A stretch of DNA of 64,000 bases from Notospermus geniculatus (Eukaryota; Nemertea; Pilidiophora; Heteronemertea; Lineidae): positions 57,195 to 121,194 of the forward strand of contig NMRB01001031.1 of the NCBI GenBank assembly GCA_002633025.1, read 5' to 3'. Positions 11,140-22,856 of this stretch are shown here, piece by piece (within the stretch, counting starts at the first letter, position 1; the number at the start of each line of letters is the position of its first letter). The notes beneath the pieces were generated by a model that worked only from the letters and a program-made list of their open reading frames with translations, had not been told where the DNA came from and ran no database searches. The position numbers and the translations under genes are program-made.

Positions 11140-11432
11140 AAGGCACAACTCCACTAGACAGTTTTCACTAGTATTAGAAGCTGCTGTCAGAGAAAATCTC
11201 TAGTGGATAACGAAACGACAGTTACTTCCGAGAGTGCAGAAAAATGGTTGGAAGTTTGTCTCAGAAGTTACTGCTGTCAAGTGGAAGGATTATTGAAAGA
11301 TTATGTCATATACATGTAGTAATAATGACTCGCGGCAGACTTTTTAATTTGAAGTGGATAGACGTTGGACATTTCTGTCGAGAGTTGGCTGACAGAAAGT
11401 GTCCACATAATGTGTCTAGTGGAGTAGCGCCT
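11140..11432. mobile_element. TIR element with AAGGC-CAACTCCACTAGACA ends
   Basis: Imperfect 21-bp TIRs: AAGGCACAACTCCACTAGAC versus GTCTAGTGGAGTAGCGCCTT. It lies directly beside the preceding element and has related ends. Confidence 0.7.
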
Positions 11433-12845
11433 TAATAGTTTGATAAACTATGTGAAGACCGAAGATATCTGTCAATCTTCTGGCCAACAAATCCACTTAG
11501 CAGGTGCGGTGTCTCTCACTGGGGTTCGATGTAACGTCCTTTCCCCAAAACTAAGACAAACGCACCAGCAATGAAACTGCACGACAGAGAAAAACAGCCA
11601 AGTCCTATCAGAGTTTATTCACACGTGATGATCTGATTCGTAATCAAGTCCTGGTATCAGAGTTCATTCACCACGTGACGTGATTCGTAACGTTCAAGCG
11701 TGACAGTCGTGATCTCCGAAACCGAGTTATTTCGTTCTCTTCAATATCGTTGGAAACGCGGGGACCATTGGAAGCTCCGGACTGAAAAAGAGAAGTTCAT
11801 ATTCAATAAACAATCATGTAAAACGCCCCATACACGTGCAATATTATTGCACAATATGAGGATCGAAATGGGCAATATCATTGCCAATCTTTCTTCTACC
11901 CATCATGCCAGAAGCACATGCCGTCATAGATGTGAAATCGTGAGATTTGTCGAAAGAGACAGCAACTTACCGCGTTTCATCATTCCGTGTAGGGCATCTC
12001 TCGTCATCAATGTGCTTCACTGCAGTCCTCAGGGAAATTTCATTGTGGAGTGGTTCGTGGTGGCCAGCATATCTAATTCTGTATCATTCCATACCATGCA
12101 TACCAGAAAATGCCTGGAAGTAGAAAAAGAACCGGGAATATTTTTTTAGTACAAACTCGCTGGAATCCCAAGTGGAATTTCGGGCGCGAGGCCTAACAAG
12201 TAGCGGTCAAAACAGGAGTGAGAGCCAGCTAAATTTACCCTCATTTTAAACCAAAGTTACATCTTCATAGGCCAGCAACCTCATATGCAGAGAACAAATT
12301 AAATATTCTTACCAATATTTCAGGTGACCACGTTATTCTTGCTCCCCCTCCCCTCAACCACGTCTCGCACCGCAGACCACACTTCCACTCACCAAAGATA
12401 AGCTAGTGGCATGTGTTCGTGTTAGTCCGGGAGGATTACGTAACTCAGATGAATTGTTGTCGTGGGTACCTTGCGTGGGTAACTTCCATTCAAATATCCT
12501 TGGACACCGTCATGCCTAGCCGAGCAAGTGGAGTCGTTACATCACCATGTCGCGGGTTCGGATATAGGTTGTGTGGTTGAAGATGTGACCACAGTCATCA
12601 ACCCCTTACGCCTTATACATGTACCCAGGCGCTATGTTTGGACACTGCGCTACTCTGTTTGGACACTCAGCTGAGTGTTTCAATTCCACAAATCCGTTCG
12701 GCGGGAATCTCAAAGATAAACTCGAATGAAGTGCCTTTTTCGGGGCTGCCTTCTCCAACCAAACCGCTGCGGCTATCAAAGTTTCCTTCGCACATGACAC
12801 CAGGGCGACGAGAGGCAGCACCTACGGGACATTTTGATATGGCTA
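11433..12845. other. No supported gene
   Basis: An ORF at 11700-12149 (149 codons, plus strand) has no domain I recognise. Near-duplicate phrases TATCAGAGTTTATTCACACG and TATCAGAGTTCATTCACCAC occur at about 11608 and 11653. Confidence 0.4.
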
Positions 12846-13925
12846 TTCTACCAAACAGAAACGTGTTTCTACCCAACAGAAATGTGTTTCTACCCAACAG
12901 AAACGTGTTCCTTCCAAACAGAAATGCGGTTCCACTCAACAGAAACACGTTTCTACCCCGCCTGTTTCTTCCAAACAGAAATGCGTTTCTACCCAACAGA
13001 AACCCGTTTCTACCCAGCAGGAATGTGTTTCTACCAAACAGAAATGCGTTTTCTACCAAAGAGGAATGTGTTTCTACTCAACAGAACGTGTTTCTTCCCA
13101 ACAGAAATGTGTTTCTTCCCAGCAGGAATGTGTTTCATCCCAACAGAAATGTGCTTCTTCCCAGCAGAAATGTGCTTCTTCCCAGCAGAAATGTGCTTCT
13201 TCCCAGCAGAAATGTATTTCTTCCCAGCAGAAATGGGTTTCTTCCCAACAGAAATGGGTTTCTTCCCAGGAGAAATGGGTTTCTTCCCAGGAGAAATGGG
13301 TTTCTTCCCAACATAAATGTGTTCCTTTCCACCATAAATGTGTTTCTACCCAATGGCAATGTGTCTCTTCCCAGCAGAAATGTGGTTCTTTCCAAAAGAA
13401 ATGTGGTGATGTATTTCTACCCAGCAGAAAATGTTTCTTCCCAGCAGAAATATGTTTCTTTCCAACAGAAATGTGTTTCCACCCAACAGAAATGTGTTTG
13501 TTCCCAACAGCAATGTGTTTCTTCCCAAGAGCAACATGTTTCTTCCCAGCAGAAATGTGGTTCTTCCCAACAGAAATGTGTTTCTACCCAACAGAAATGT
13601 GTTTGTTCCCAACAGCAATGTGTTTCTTCCCAAGAGCAACATGTTTCTTCCCAGCAGAAATGTGGTTCTTCCCAACAGAAATGTGTTTCTACCCAATAGA
13701 AATGTGTTTGTTCCCAACAGCAACAAGAGCAACATGTTTCTTCCCAGCAGAAATGTGTTTCTTCACAAAAAGAAATGTGTTTCTACCCAGCAGAAATGTG
13801 TTTCTTCCCAGCAGAAATGTGTTTCTTCTCAACAGAAATGTGTTTCTACCCAACAGCAATGTGTTTCTTCCCAAAAGAAATGTGTTTCTTCGCAACAGAA
13901 ATGTGTTTCTTCCCAGCAGAAAAGT
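12846..13925 (+). repeat. 21-bp minisatellite, about 51 units
   Basis: Consensus unit TTTCTTCCCAACAGAAATGT plus G. Because 21 is a multiple of 3, ORFs stay open in several frames on both strands (FLPNRNV, VSSQQKC, FLLGRNT). A 105-bp higher-order repeat (5 units) is visible at about 13493-13700. The matching copy-2 array has only about 7 units. Confidence 0.95.
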
Positions 13926-14566
13926 GTCACATCTCAAACAGAACTTTTCTTGAGCTTCAACTGTGCAAGGATGTAGTTTTTTGGGAATGTGGCCATTGTA
14001 CAAGTTCCGATACATACATGTATGGTCTTCTTGAAACATGAATTTCGTCATCAGTGGACGTTGGTACATTTAGGCCTACAGGACCTCCAAAATATCCTAA
14101 ACGCCCTTTCCCTCCTTTACCAACTTTCTTCAATTACCGCTTTAGCCAGTGAAAATTGATTTTGACCTTATGATTGGGAAAGCACTGGTGAAGGGACGAA
14201 ATACCCTCCCTCAGTCGTGGCTGTCTTCTGGATCTGACAAGGGGGAGGGGTGGACGGCATCCAGAGTCGGGGACATTGTGGTAGTTGTTGAATGGCCCAG
14301 GCCCCCTTGAGATAATTTTCCTCATCTTGGTCTAAAATTGCAACAGTTTTCAGTCATCATCAGGAAGAACCTTTCTGTTCCCATTTAATGGTAGTGTGGT
14401 TTATTTTATGACATTTACTTGTAATTACAATGACGCCTTGATAATAACGAATATTTGTACAATGACAAAATAAGTTTACAACTACACCTACAGGTTGAAA
14501 TATTAGCACACATAGCATATGTACACAGGTTGGCTCACGCATACATTGAGAACTACGGGGTACACC

Positions 14567-15657
14567 AAATGAAATGGTCCATGGACCATGTGCTCACCGG
14601 GTTGGACATAACAGTCTAATGACAGAGGGATGAGCAATCTGGGTAAAGTCATTCCCAAGTAGGTGCACTTTGGGTCACGTCGTTCCTGACTTACAGCACT
14701 TTGACGATTTTCGGTTTACGCCATCTGGCGGCCATATTGGATGTCCGATTGGGCCAGAACTTCACATGCACATAAAGGTCATCTGCAGAGGGCCACATAG
14801 CACATTGGAGCGCTTTGGGTCAAGTCGTCCCTGAGTTACAGCACTTTGATGATTTTCGGGTTACGCCACCTGGTGGCCATATTGGATGTTTGATCAGGCC
14901 GTAACTTCACATGCACATTAAAAAGGTCATCTGCAGAGGGCCACATAGCAAATTGGAGCACTTTGGGTCAAGTCGTTGCTGAGTTACAGCACTTTGATGA
15001 TTTTTGGGTTACGCCACCTGGTGGCCATCTTGGAAGTCAAATCAGTCCGAAATTCGACATGCATGTAAAGGTCATCTAGAGGGACGTAAATATCAAATTT
15101 GAGCACTCCACGTCAAGTCGTTCCTGAGTAATAGCAGTTACTTGATTTTCAGGTTACGCCACCTGGCGGCCATATTGGATGTCCAATCGGGCCGAAACTT
15201 GGTATTTTTAAAGGTACCCCTCCAATGCATGTTTATGCAAGATATGAAGTCGCTTGGTGAAATAATGACAAACTGTGGCAGGTTCGTCACTTTTGTCGAA
15301 CTTTGACCTCTGTGACCTTGAAAAGTAGGTCAAATCAAAAACCCGTTATATATGTTATGTATCCTTATTAGATACACCTATGATAAAAATTTGGAGAAGA
15401 TCTAGTCATTAGTTCAGGAGTTATTGCACTTTTTGTGTTTTCGGTTTCCGCCACCTGGTGGCCAAGCTAAGAGTCGAATCGGACCGAAACTTGGTGTCAT
15501 GGGTCATCTGACCTAGGGGTATATATGTACCAAGTTTCAGATCAATAGCTCTGGCGGTTACGAAACGTGCCCTGCTAACGGAACACGACGACGACGACGA
15601 CGACGGACGACGACGGACGACGGACGCACAACCATTGTATAAGCTCACCACGGTGAG
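14567..15657 (+). repeat. Copy-1-only insert with about 140-bp tandem units
   Basis: Four units at about 14640-15200 share TTACGCCACCTGGTGGCCAT, CTGAGTTACAGCACTTTGA and AAAGGTCATCTGCAGAGGG. A (GAC)n run and GCTCACCACGGTGAGCTA close it. Copy 2 reads straight across (ACACCAAA|AAAGAATGACC). Confidence 0.75.
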
Positions 15658-15692
15658 CTAAAAAGAATGACCAGAAATGCTCTGATATTTTT

Positions 15693-15978
15693 CCACACCA
15701 TCAACATTTCCAAAACATTGAATTGCAACAAATCTGCAACAACTTTGTTTTGAGATTGTTGCACAGCGTGGACAGACTTGCAACAATTCAAAACGTGTTT
15801 TGGAAATGTTTTTCATGTGAATTATTCTGCAACATTTGTAAAACATTTTCAAAACATGTTTTAATTTGTTGCAAGTCTGTCCACACTGTGCAACAATCTC
15901 AAAACAAGGGTGTTGCAGATTTGTTGCAATTCTATGTTTTTAGACATGTTTTGGAAATGTTAATGGTGTAGACAGGCC
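15693..15978. mobile_element. Palindromic MITE, copy 1
   Basis: CACACCATCAACATTTCCAA is mirrored by GGAAATGTTAATGGTGTAGA. The two halves, rich in TTGCAACAA, pair over most of the length. Present in both large copies. Confidence 0.75.
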
Positions 15979-16877
15979 TTCACATTAGAATTGATGGATA
16001 AATCTGGCAATGCCCTTGTCTTCATGAAACTGGGTACCGGTATTTTGACAACTTGATACACCCAGTCAGTCATTGGGTGGTATATCTAAAGGCAAGTAAA
16101 TACTTCCTCCCAGCGGTATGAAACCATCACAGGGCCCTAAACAAAACTGAAGCATTCACTGGACTTTTTTCAAACCACCCATACCTTATTGGCTGGTATT
16201 CATAAAATGCTTTTACTTGAGATTTGAACAGCAATGTCCAATGTAAATGTACTGCAAAATTTGAAGTAAAAGCATTTGTTAGCTTTTAAAAACATCAACA
16301 AATCTTGACATTAACACTTTCATCTGCAGACACTTGGGCCCAGATTTTAGAATGGAGTTCCTCAAGGATATTGTTCTCCTGTTGAGAACAACAGCCTTGA
16401 GGAACCCAACCCCCTGGATCCACACCTGCCCTGCTTAAAAAAATCAAGTGAGTGAGTATAACTGCCAATTCAGCCTGCTCCAGGTTGCACTTGCCCAGGG
16501 TCAGCCAACCTGCAATCCCTTAATCGCCCACCAATACCTTACTATGGTAACATGAATAAATTAATATTTGATTTATGCATGGTTATAATCACATGCAAAA
16601 CGTACAACTTTTTCATACAAGCAGGATAGACAATTTGACCTGGGTCGAGATGTTTGAAATAGCACTAAAGCTATTTTAGCGTGAACTGGAGCGTGTCATC
16701 AAATAGGATGGGCTCAACTGAGGAAGATCACGTCATCGCTGAGACAAGGGTTAATAATCTTGAACAACTGAGCCTAGCACATTCACCAAAGTATGCTTAA
16801 ACACCACAAGATATCCCCAATCCAGTGCCCATGCAACTACCGGTAGTTCCACATTCAACCCTAAATGAGCTGTATCT

Positions 16878-17052
16878 CCCCATATTGTTCATCCTCCTCT
16901 CCTGATATCAACCTATCTGGTCTATTGTTCACCCTCCTAATATTGTTCATCCCACAATATCGTTGGCCACATACTGTTCACCTTCCTAATATTGTTCATC
17001 CTCCAAAATTGTTCACCCCAGATTGTTCATCTGGACCCCCTATATTGTTCAC
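16878..17052 (+). repeat. ATTGTTCA(T/C)CC imperfect tandem repeat, copy 1
   Basis: About ten ATTGTTCAYCC words, at roughly 17-25 bp spacing. Copy 2 has the same at 27862-28034. Confidence 0.7.
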
Positions 17053-17091
17053 CAATGTTAATGCATGTATACACGAGTACCTGACAATGAC

Positions 17092-18335
17092 CAGGGGCCT
17101 GTTTCATGAGGTAAACTTTAAGCTAATGGTACCTTTACCCGAATGGAAAATACATTGAGTTAACCCTTAGAGCGCCGTTACCGAGTACATGTATACTCCG
17201 TGCAACAATTCTCTTTTTAAGGACCATTACTGAGTATACTCGGTAAAGGTCATAAAATTAAAAGGGGCTGGGCAGAAATGAAGGGTTGTTACAAGTTCGG
17301 CATAACTCTGAAACTACCGGTGCGATTTGCTTGAAACTCGCACAGATGATGCTTTGTACTGATTGATTAACAATTATGATGACACAAAAACAATTGCATT
17401 CATCTTTACTAATTAAATTAGGGAGACAATGCCAGATTTTGGAGGCCTAGAAAGACGAGAAAGATTCATTATTTCAGCGCAGAATTTCACCTGGGCCTGT
17501 GTCACATAAAATGCTAACAAGTTTGTGTGATATCTGTTAATTATTTTAATTATTTTCTACAAGAAAATGGTGTTTTACATTTTTGGTTCACATGGCCAAC
17601 ACTGCAAGTTGAGCAAGGTTTACAAAGCCATTCAACCAGACAAAAACTGACCACAGGCCTGGGAATTGGTGATGTCATCCAAAATGACCCATTGAAAATG
17701 AACACTTCAATTCCAACCCAAAGTAATTCATGTGAAATCAAGTTTGATTGAGTCATTCCTGGTGAATTGTGAGTGGTTTCAGGCCTGTGGTCAGTTTTCA
17801 CATTGGTTAGAATGCCTTTGTAAAAGTTTGCTGAACTTGCAGAGGTTAGGCATTTGAACGAAAAATCTAAAACACATTTTTTTTGTAGAAAACAATTAAA
17901 ACAATTAACTCTATCACACAAACTTGTTAGCATTCTATGTGACACAGGCCCATGTGAAATTCTGCGGTGAAATAGTGAATATTCCTCGTCTTTCTAGGCC
18001 TCTGAAATCTGGCATTGTCTCCCTAATTGGTAAAGAGTAATGCAATTGTTTTTGTGTCATCATAGTTGTTAATCATTCAGTACAAAGCATCATCTGTGCA
18101 AGTTTCAAGCAAATCGAAACAGTAGTTTCAGAATTATGCCGAACTTGTAACAACCCTTCATTTCTGCCCAGCCCCTTTCAAAACATGCATTTTTGGCAAT
18201 TTTTTTCTTTTTTTGGAAAAAAAATTTTTTTTTCAAAAAAACCCGGTCACGGGGGAAGGAAAAGTTGAAAAAACCCAGCGCTCTAAGGTTTAATGGTACC
18301 ATTAGCTTAAAGCCACTTTATGACACAGACCCCTG
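17092..18335. mobile_element. Large foldback transposon (1.24 kb), copy 1 only
   Basis: Ends CAGGGGCCTGTTTCATGAGG and TTTATGACACAGACCCCTG. A second pair of long arms, from about 17264 and to about 18175, begins GGGGCTGGGCAGAAATGAAG and spans roughly 400 nt each. Copy 2 lacks it and carries another element at the same point. Confidence 0.85.
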
Positions 18336-18998
18336 GTGAATTCAGAAGAGTATAAAGTGCTGCTACAGTGAAATGAGCCTCAATAAATAGATACATGTAT
18401 GAACACTCTACATGTAGGCCTAGTCATCACACCCATCCTTGCCAAGTCGGGACACATTCAAGAAGGTACAGTCCTTTCTTCATATACCTAATTCCATTCA
18501 AATGCAACATTCCACTCAGTACAGCAATATAACAAAACATGGAAGGCCCATTTACAGTCAGCGTACATTAACACGTACATTGTAATACACACGAATATGA
18601 GCACATAATTTAGGTCTAAAGCAGATCTCAAACAGTGCAGTGGCAGGTAGCATCATCCTGAGAACGTGCAGTGACGAAGGGCGTGAGCATGAAGAAGCCC
18701 CGATGTTCTCAGAATGGGTAGCATGGTCACAGGATGACTCAAGCGAGGACTCCTAGTGGTTGCCTCCGAAGTCCACTCAAAGGGTCCACTTAGATTTTGC
18801 CCCTGCATTATGGAGGGAGAATGTATCCGAAGTTGCCATGGTTACAAGCACTGTTAATTTCCTCTCTCATTCTCAATACAGTTCTGCGCCAAACAGCAAT
18901 TTTGTACCAGAACAGTACAGAAGACAGTTGAAAGAAACAGATAGAGAAAAAGATGCCAGAGCCTCCACAAAATAACCTTCAGGGGCGAAAGAAACAGT

Positions 18999-19095
18999 GG
19001 CCCATATTCTAGAAGCTTCCTTAACTCAAATTCTGCCCTGCAAACAATAGCTAAAGGTAAACCTTGCAGCTAAAGAAGTTTCTAGAATACGGCCC
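18999..19095. mobile_element. MITE with GGCC(G/C)TATTCTAGAAGC ends, copy 1
   Basis: GGCCCATATTCTAGAAGCTT pairs with TTCTAGAATACGGCCC. Further copies lie at 28864-28960 and 61043-61160. Confidence 0.75.
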
Positions 19096-19450
19096 AATAT
19101 CTTTTTAATGAAAAGGAAAAATAAATTCAGATTTTCGTCTTGTTTTCAAAATTCGCTCAAACAACAAAACGGCATAAAATCAATGAAAAACAGTGTAGCG
19201 ATTTCCTCCTTCAACAAATAAACAGCTAGAACCCACTAAAACCCATATCTTTCATAACTAAAGAAAACTAAAATTCATATTACCTGGAATTCAAACATTT
19301 TTTGAACCTAAAGTTTCCTTTTCTATTCTTCCTAATCTTTTACAGTTTTATTAAATCCAAGTTTTGAGAAAGCTTTACGTTAATCCAAATACTTGACCTC
19401 ACTCGACCTGTAACACTGCTGTAATGGTTCCTACATGTCCTGCAGCATAT

Positions 19451-20032
19451 CAGTCGACCCGCAAAGGGCCTTTTCCACGGCAGATTTATTTTGCGCGCGG
19501 GAAAATAATAGGCGATCGGGGCCCTCGACGAGGCTTCGTCGGAGCCCATGGAACCAGGTTAGACAATGGATAAAGGGAAGGAGATTTCTTGAAAATGTGG
19601 TTGTGTTTCGGGGTGATTTTCAACCCCTCAGACATGCGTGCATAAAACCACGCTTCGCATGTGGATTCTTCTATGTTATAACAACCCGAATGACATAAGC
19701 AGAAGTTTCAAAATACTACTCCAAGAAAGTGTACGCACTTTGAAGAACGCCTGTTTTCGAAAACACAAGGTTACCTTTCGATTGTTAACTCGCCCAAAAC
19801 TGAACCGATTTCGATGAAATTTTCGGCAACTTTCGTAGAGAAACATCCATCAACATGTAAACATCACGCCACCTTCAAACGTCTGACTAATCGTGCGTAA
19901 TTAGTGATTGTTTTATAGCGTCTGCTATGCCTTCGTCACTGCCTCGCTTTCGTTCAGTGATGTAGCAGTTAGTACCGTCAAATACCACGGCTGACACGTC
20001 GTGGCGCTGTTCATACCTCTGCGGGTCGACTG
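19451..20032. mobile_element. TIR element CAGTCGACCCGCA, copy 1 only
   Basis: Left CAGTCGACCCGCA, right TGCGGGTCGACTG, about 582 bp. Copy 2 has the empty site (CAGCATATACCGG), so ATAT appears duplicated. Confidence 0.8.
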
Positions 20033-20905
20033 ATATACCGGTACACCAAAATTGCAGTTGTATGGTGACAGAAACCTGGCTTTGGTACTCGGATGTAGCT
20101 CCTCCAACATTCATATCAAAAGCGTCAGTGTCCAGACTTCAATTCGATGACATCAACAGCCTGCTGTGTGGGCGGCAATGTCGATATAATCACCAACAGA
20201 AGCTTGGCCCCGGCATGTCAGACCTCTGTGACATTGCAACTGTGACTTTGGTGTAATTCAAAATACCAGTACAAACAGACTATACTAAAATATCGTCTGC
20301 TTGTACTTGGTTTACCTTTCAATGAAATTTTCAGCAACCAGCCCATGACAACTGATTACCGGCCCACTGTCCAATGGTACACATGTTATTAAAGCTTTCA
20401 CAAGAGAAATGTGGCTTGAAGTACAATGTAACATACATTGTCTCCAGCAAAGGCAAGGGGCTTGTTGCAAGTTATAACATATCATCCTTGGTTGTCAGGG
20501 CCTTTCCCTGTGCATCCAAAAGTGGAACCTACTTCCATGTACGGTCTTCAAGAGGAACGCTAAAATCCTCCTCTTCGGTCCTTCCAGCTAATCTAATACG
20601 TGACCCGTCACCACAAAATGAGTCGTAAGTCGCTCTGAGGTTGGCAGGTTGAAACCAAATATTTGTCAATTTCAGAAGATCTAGGCCTGTTGTCTGACTT
20701 CTGTGAAACCTGAGTGATTCTGTTTCTTCCTTTTTATCCTGGTGGTTATTTTGGTTCACTCTGGTTCATATTCTGAGCAACTTAAGACTCATTTTGTGGT
20801 GATGGGTCACATATGTGGTGTCACTGATTACATATTTGTGGAGTTTGGCACCTAAGATGGTTTACCTTGACTTCAATAAGCACGATACACTGAAGAATTA
20901 TCACA

Positions 20906-20911
20906 TTTATT
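20906..20911 (-). promoter_or_regulatory. Poly(A) signal AATAAA, HECTD4-like copy 1
   Basis: Minus-strand AATAAA about 41 nt after the copy-1 stop, in the same position as in copy 2. Confidence 0.55.
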
Positions 20912-20952
20912 ATGCACAGAATCAGTTCCTAACAGCAGCTGTTGTTCGTGTT

Positions 20953-21089
20953 TTAACCACTGAGTGGGTCCTCGCGGCAGTGGATGGCATAAAGAAGGCG
21001 TTGCATCATTATCTCCTGACTTGAATACTGCGGCAGTTTGATCATGAACATGCACGTCTCGACTCGGATATAACGAGCATCGGGAGAGC
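20953..21089 (-). CDS. HECTD4: HECTD4-like exon 29 (last), copy 1 (duplicate)
   Basis: Its sequence appears identical to 30236-30372, including the catalytic Cys motif ETCMFMIKLP, the stop and the downstream AATAAA. The flanks, including the SINE at 21261, are also shared. Confidence 0.88.
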
Positions 21090-21260
21090 CTGCGAAGAAA
21101 CATTGGTGATTGTCAAAAAGGTCTCTTCAGTCAGGGTTTTCGATAATCCTAGCTCCCGGGACAAATACGCATGAATCCATCATCTGACACGCGACCAAGA
21201 AGCCTCCTAAGTAAGACTGACGCAGGTGAATTTTATTAGTTGACACCCCAATTACAATGT

Positions 21261-21400
21261 GGGCTGTCAGAGTGGCGCAATGGAAACATCGGCGCCTGTC
21301 ACCTCTGAGGTCGCGGGTTCGATTCCCGGTCGGGTCCGTGTCTCATGTGATAGAGAGGGCGACTCTCTCTGACAGCGCAGGTTTTCTCCGGGCACTCCGG
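21261..21400 (+). mobile_element. tRNA-derived SINE (family B), copy 1
   Basis: An A-box-like GTGGCGCAATGG and B box GGTTCGATTCCC at tRNA spacing, followed by CTCCGGGCACTCCGGTTTCC. Copy 2 has it at 30541, cut by the gap. Fragments are at about 33060-33120 and 47490-47590. Confidence 0.7.
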
Positions 21401-21559
21401 TTTCCTCCTGCATTACATTAAAATCGCCGGAGCGACTTGACTATCCCCCACAAAAGTAGTTCTTCTTTTTGAATTTTAACATTGTATTAATGCGCGTTTA
21501 ATAAATTATAAATTATAATTTATGAATTATAAATAATAAATGTAATTTAAGTCAAATCC

Positions 21560-21716
21560 AGGTAGACAGGTTGACAGGGTGGTCGACAAGTTGACAAGTC
21601 GACAGGTCAACAAGTTGACAAGTTGACAAGTCGACAGGTTGACAAGTTGACAAGTCGACACGTCGACAAGTTGACAGGTAGACAAGTTGACAGGTAGACA
21701 AGTTGACAAGTCGAAG
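21560..21716 (+). repeat. 8-bp minisatellite GACARGTY
   Basis: About 19 units of GACAAGTT/GACAGGTC. The copy-2 counterpart is at 30915-30960 beside the gap, and an inverted stretch lies at about 31388-31418. Confidence 0.85.
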
Positions 21717-22260
21717 TTAGCAGAGAGAGTGTGGTAATGAATATTAAATGAGCTCCATCACTGATTGGTTCAAACTGAGCGACTGAAATGCCATCTTCAG
21801 GAAAACACGTGTGTTTTCTTGAAGATCTGATTGCTGAAGATGGCGCTCACGTCTGATTGCTGAAGATGGCGCTGCGATCACCATAGACTGGTTCCTCTCT
21901 TTGACGGTGTCACATTCATTGATCAGGCACAATAAACCTAATTTGAATTTAAACATGTGATGACCCCTCAAAAGTTAGAATATGACAAAGTGACCCCCCA
22001 AATTGAAGTATGACCCTTGGATCAAAAACACCCTGGGTCATTCACCCCTGACCAAATTTCTCTGCCGAAAACCCTGACGAAGTGTGCACCCAGACAGAGC
22101 TACTTGGAAGTGGCATTGTGCATTGTAGTTGAGGTGTTGGACTCAAGGCCAAGAGGACCCCATTCCCAGCCGATTGGTTGACAGGTTAACAGAGGGAAGT
22201 ATTAGCATGATTAGTACATGACAGTTCTACCCATGATGAAGAATGAATTAATCTACTCAC

Positions 22261-22480
22261 CCGGTCCATCAGGGGGAGCTATCTTCATGGGATACGGTGG
22301 CACATGAGCTGTATCAATGCCTCCATCCCGACATGGGCACGTCATCGGGATCCGATCCTGGTTACAAGCAAATTTGATGAATTTTCTCAGATCTTCTTGG
22401 GTGAAACCCTCCAGGGCGTTCCAGAAATGTTCAATGTGTGGGTCAGTCTCCATCAGACCAACTTGGTACATGGTGTGTGC
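22261..22480 (-). CDS. HECTD4: HECTD4-like exon 28, copy 1 (duplicate)
   Basis: Same length, splice sites and translation as the exon at 32247-32466 (FWNALEGFTQEDLRKFIKF and so on). There are at least six base differences in its 3' 100 nt, all silent. It is either the other allele or a true duplicate. Confidence 0.88.
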
Positions 22481-22856
22481 CTGCAATTACGATGCAGTAA
22501 GGAAAGTGGGAAATGAGTTGAAATGAAAGGACTACACTAAAGTTGACTTAAACTGTAAAAGGAAGCAGATGGAAGGGCAGGGGCCATCATATTGCAGAGC
22601 TATCATATGAGTAGGTATCAAGGGTGGATCCATGATTTCGGAAAAGAGGGGGACACTGTGCTAGAAACATTGAAATCTGCGGTGAATTCGATGATTTGCT
22701 CCAAATTTCAGAATTTCACGGTCGATTTTACTTTTTTTTGGCCGAAAGGGGGGGCGTGCGCTTGGTGCACCCCCTTGGATCCATGCCTGGGTATTGCCAA
22801 CACTTTCAGGTGCTGCACGTTTTGTGTTTTTGGTTTTGGCCACTTATGGCCGAGCC

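Noticed and set aside
12846-13925. CRISPR array
   Set aside because: Contiguous 21-bp units without spacers, in a eukaryotic genome.
12638-13953. Long ORFs (353 and 295 codons) over the minisatellite
   Set aside because: They exist because the unit is 21 bp without stops. ORFs are open on both strands, with no start context or domain.
21261-21338. tRNA gene
   Set aside because: A and B boxes are present, but the sequence continues as a SINE, is repeated elsewhere, and acceptor pairing is poor.
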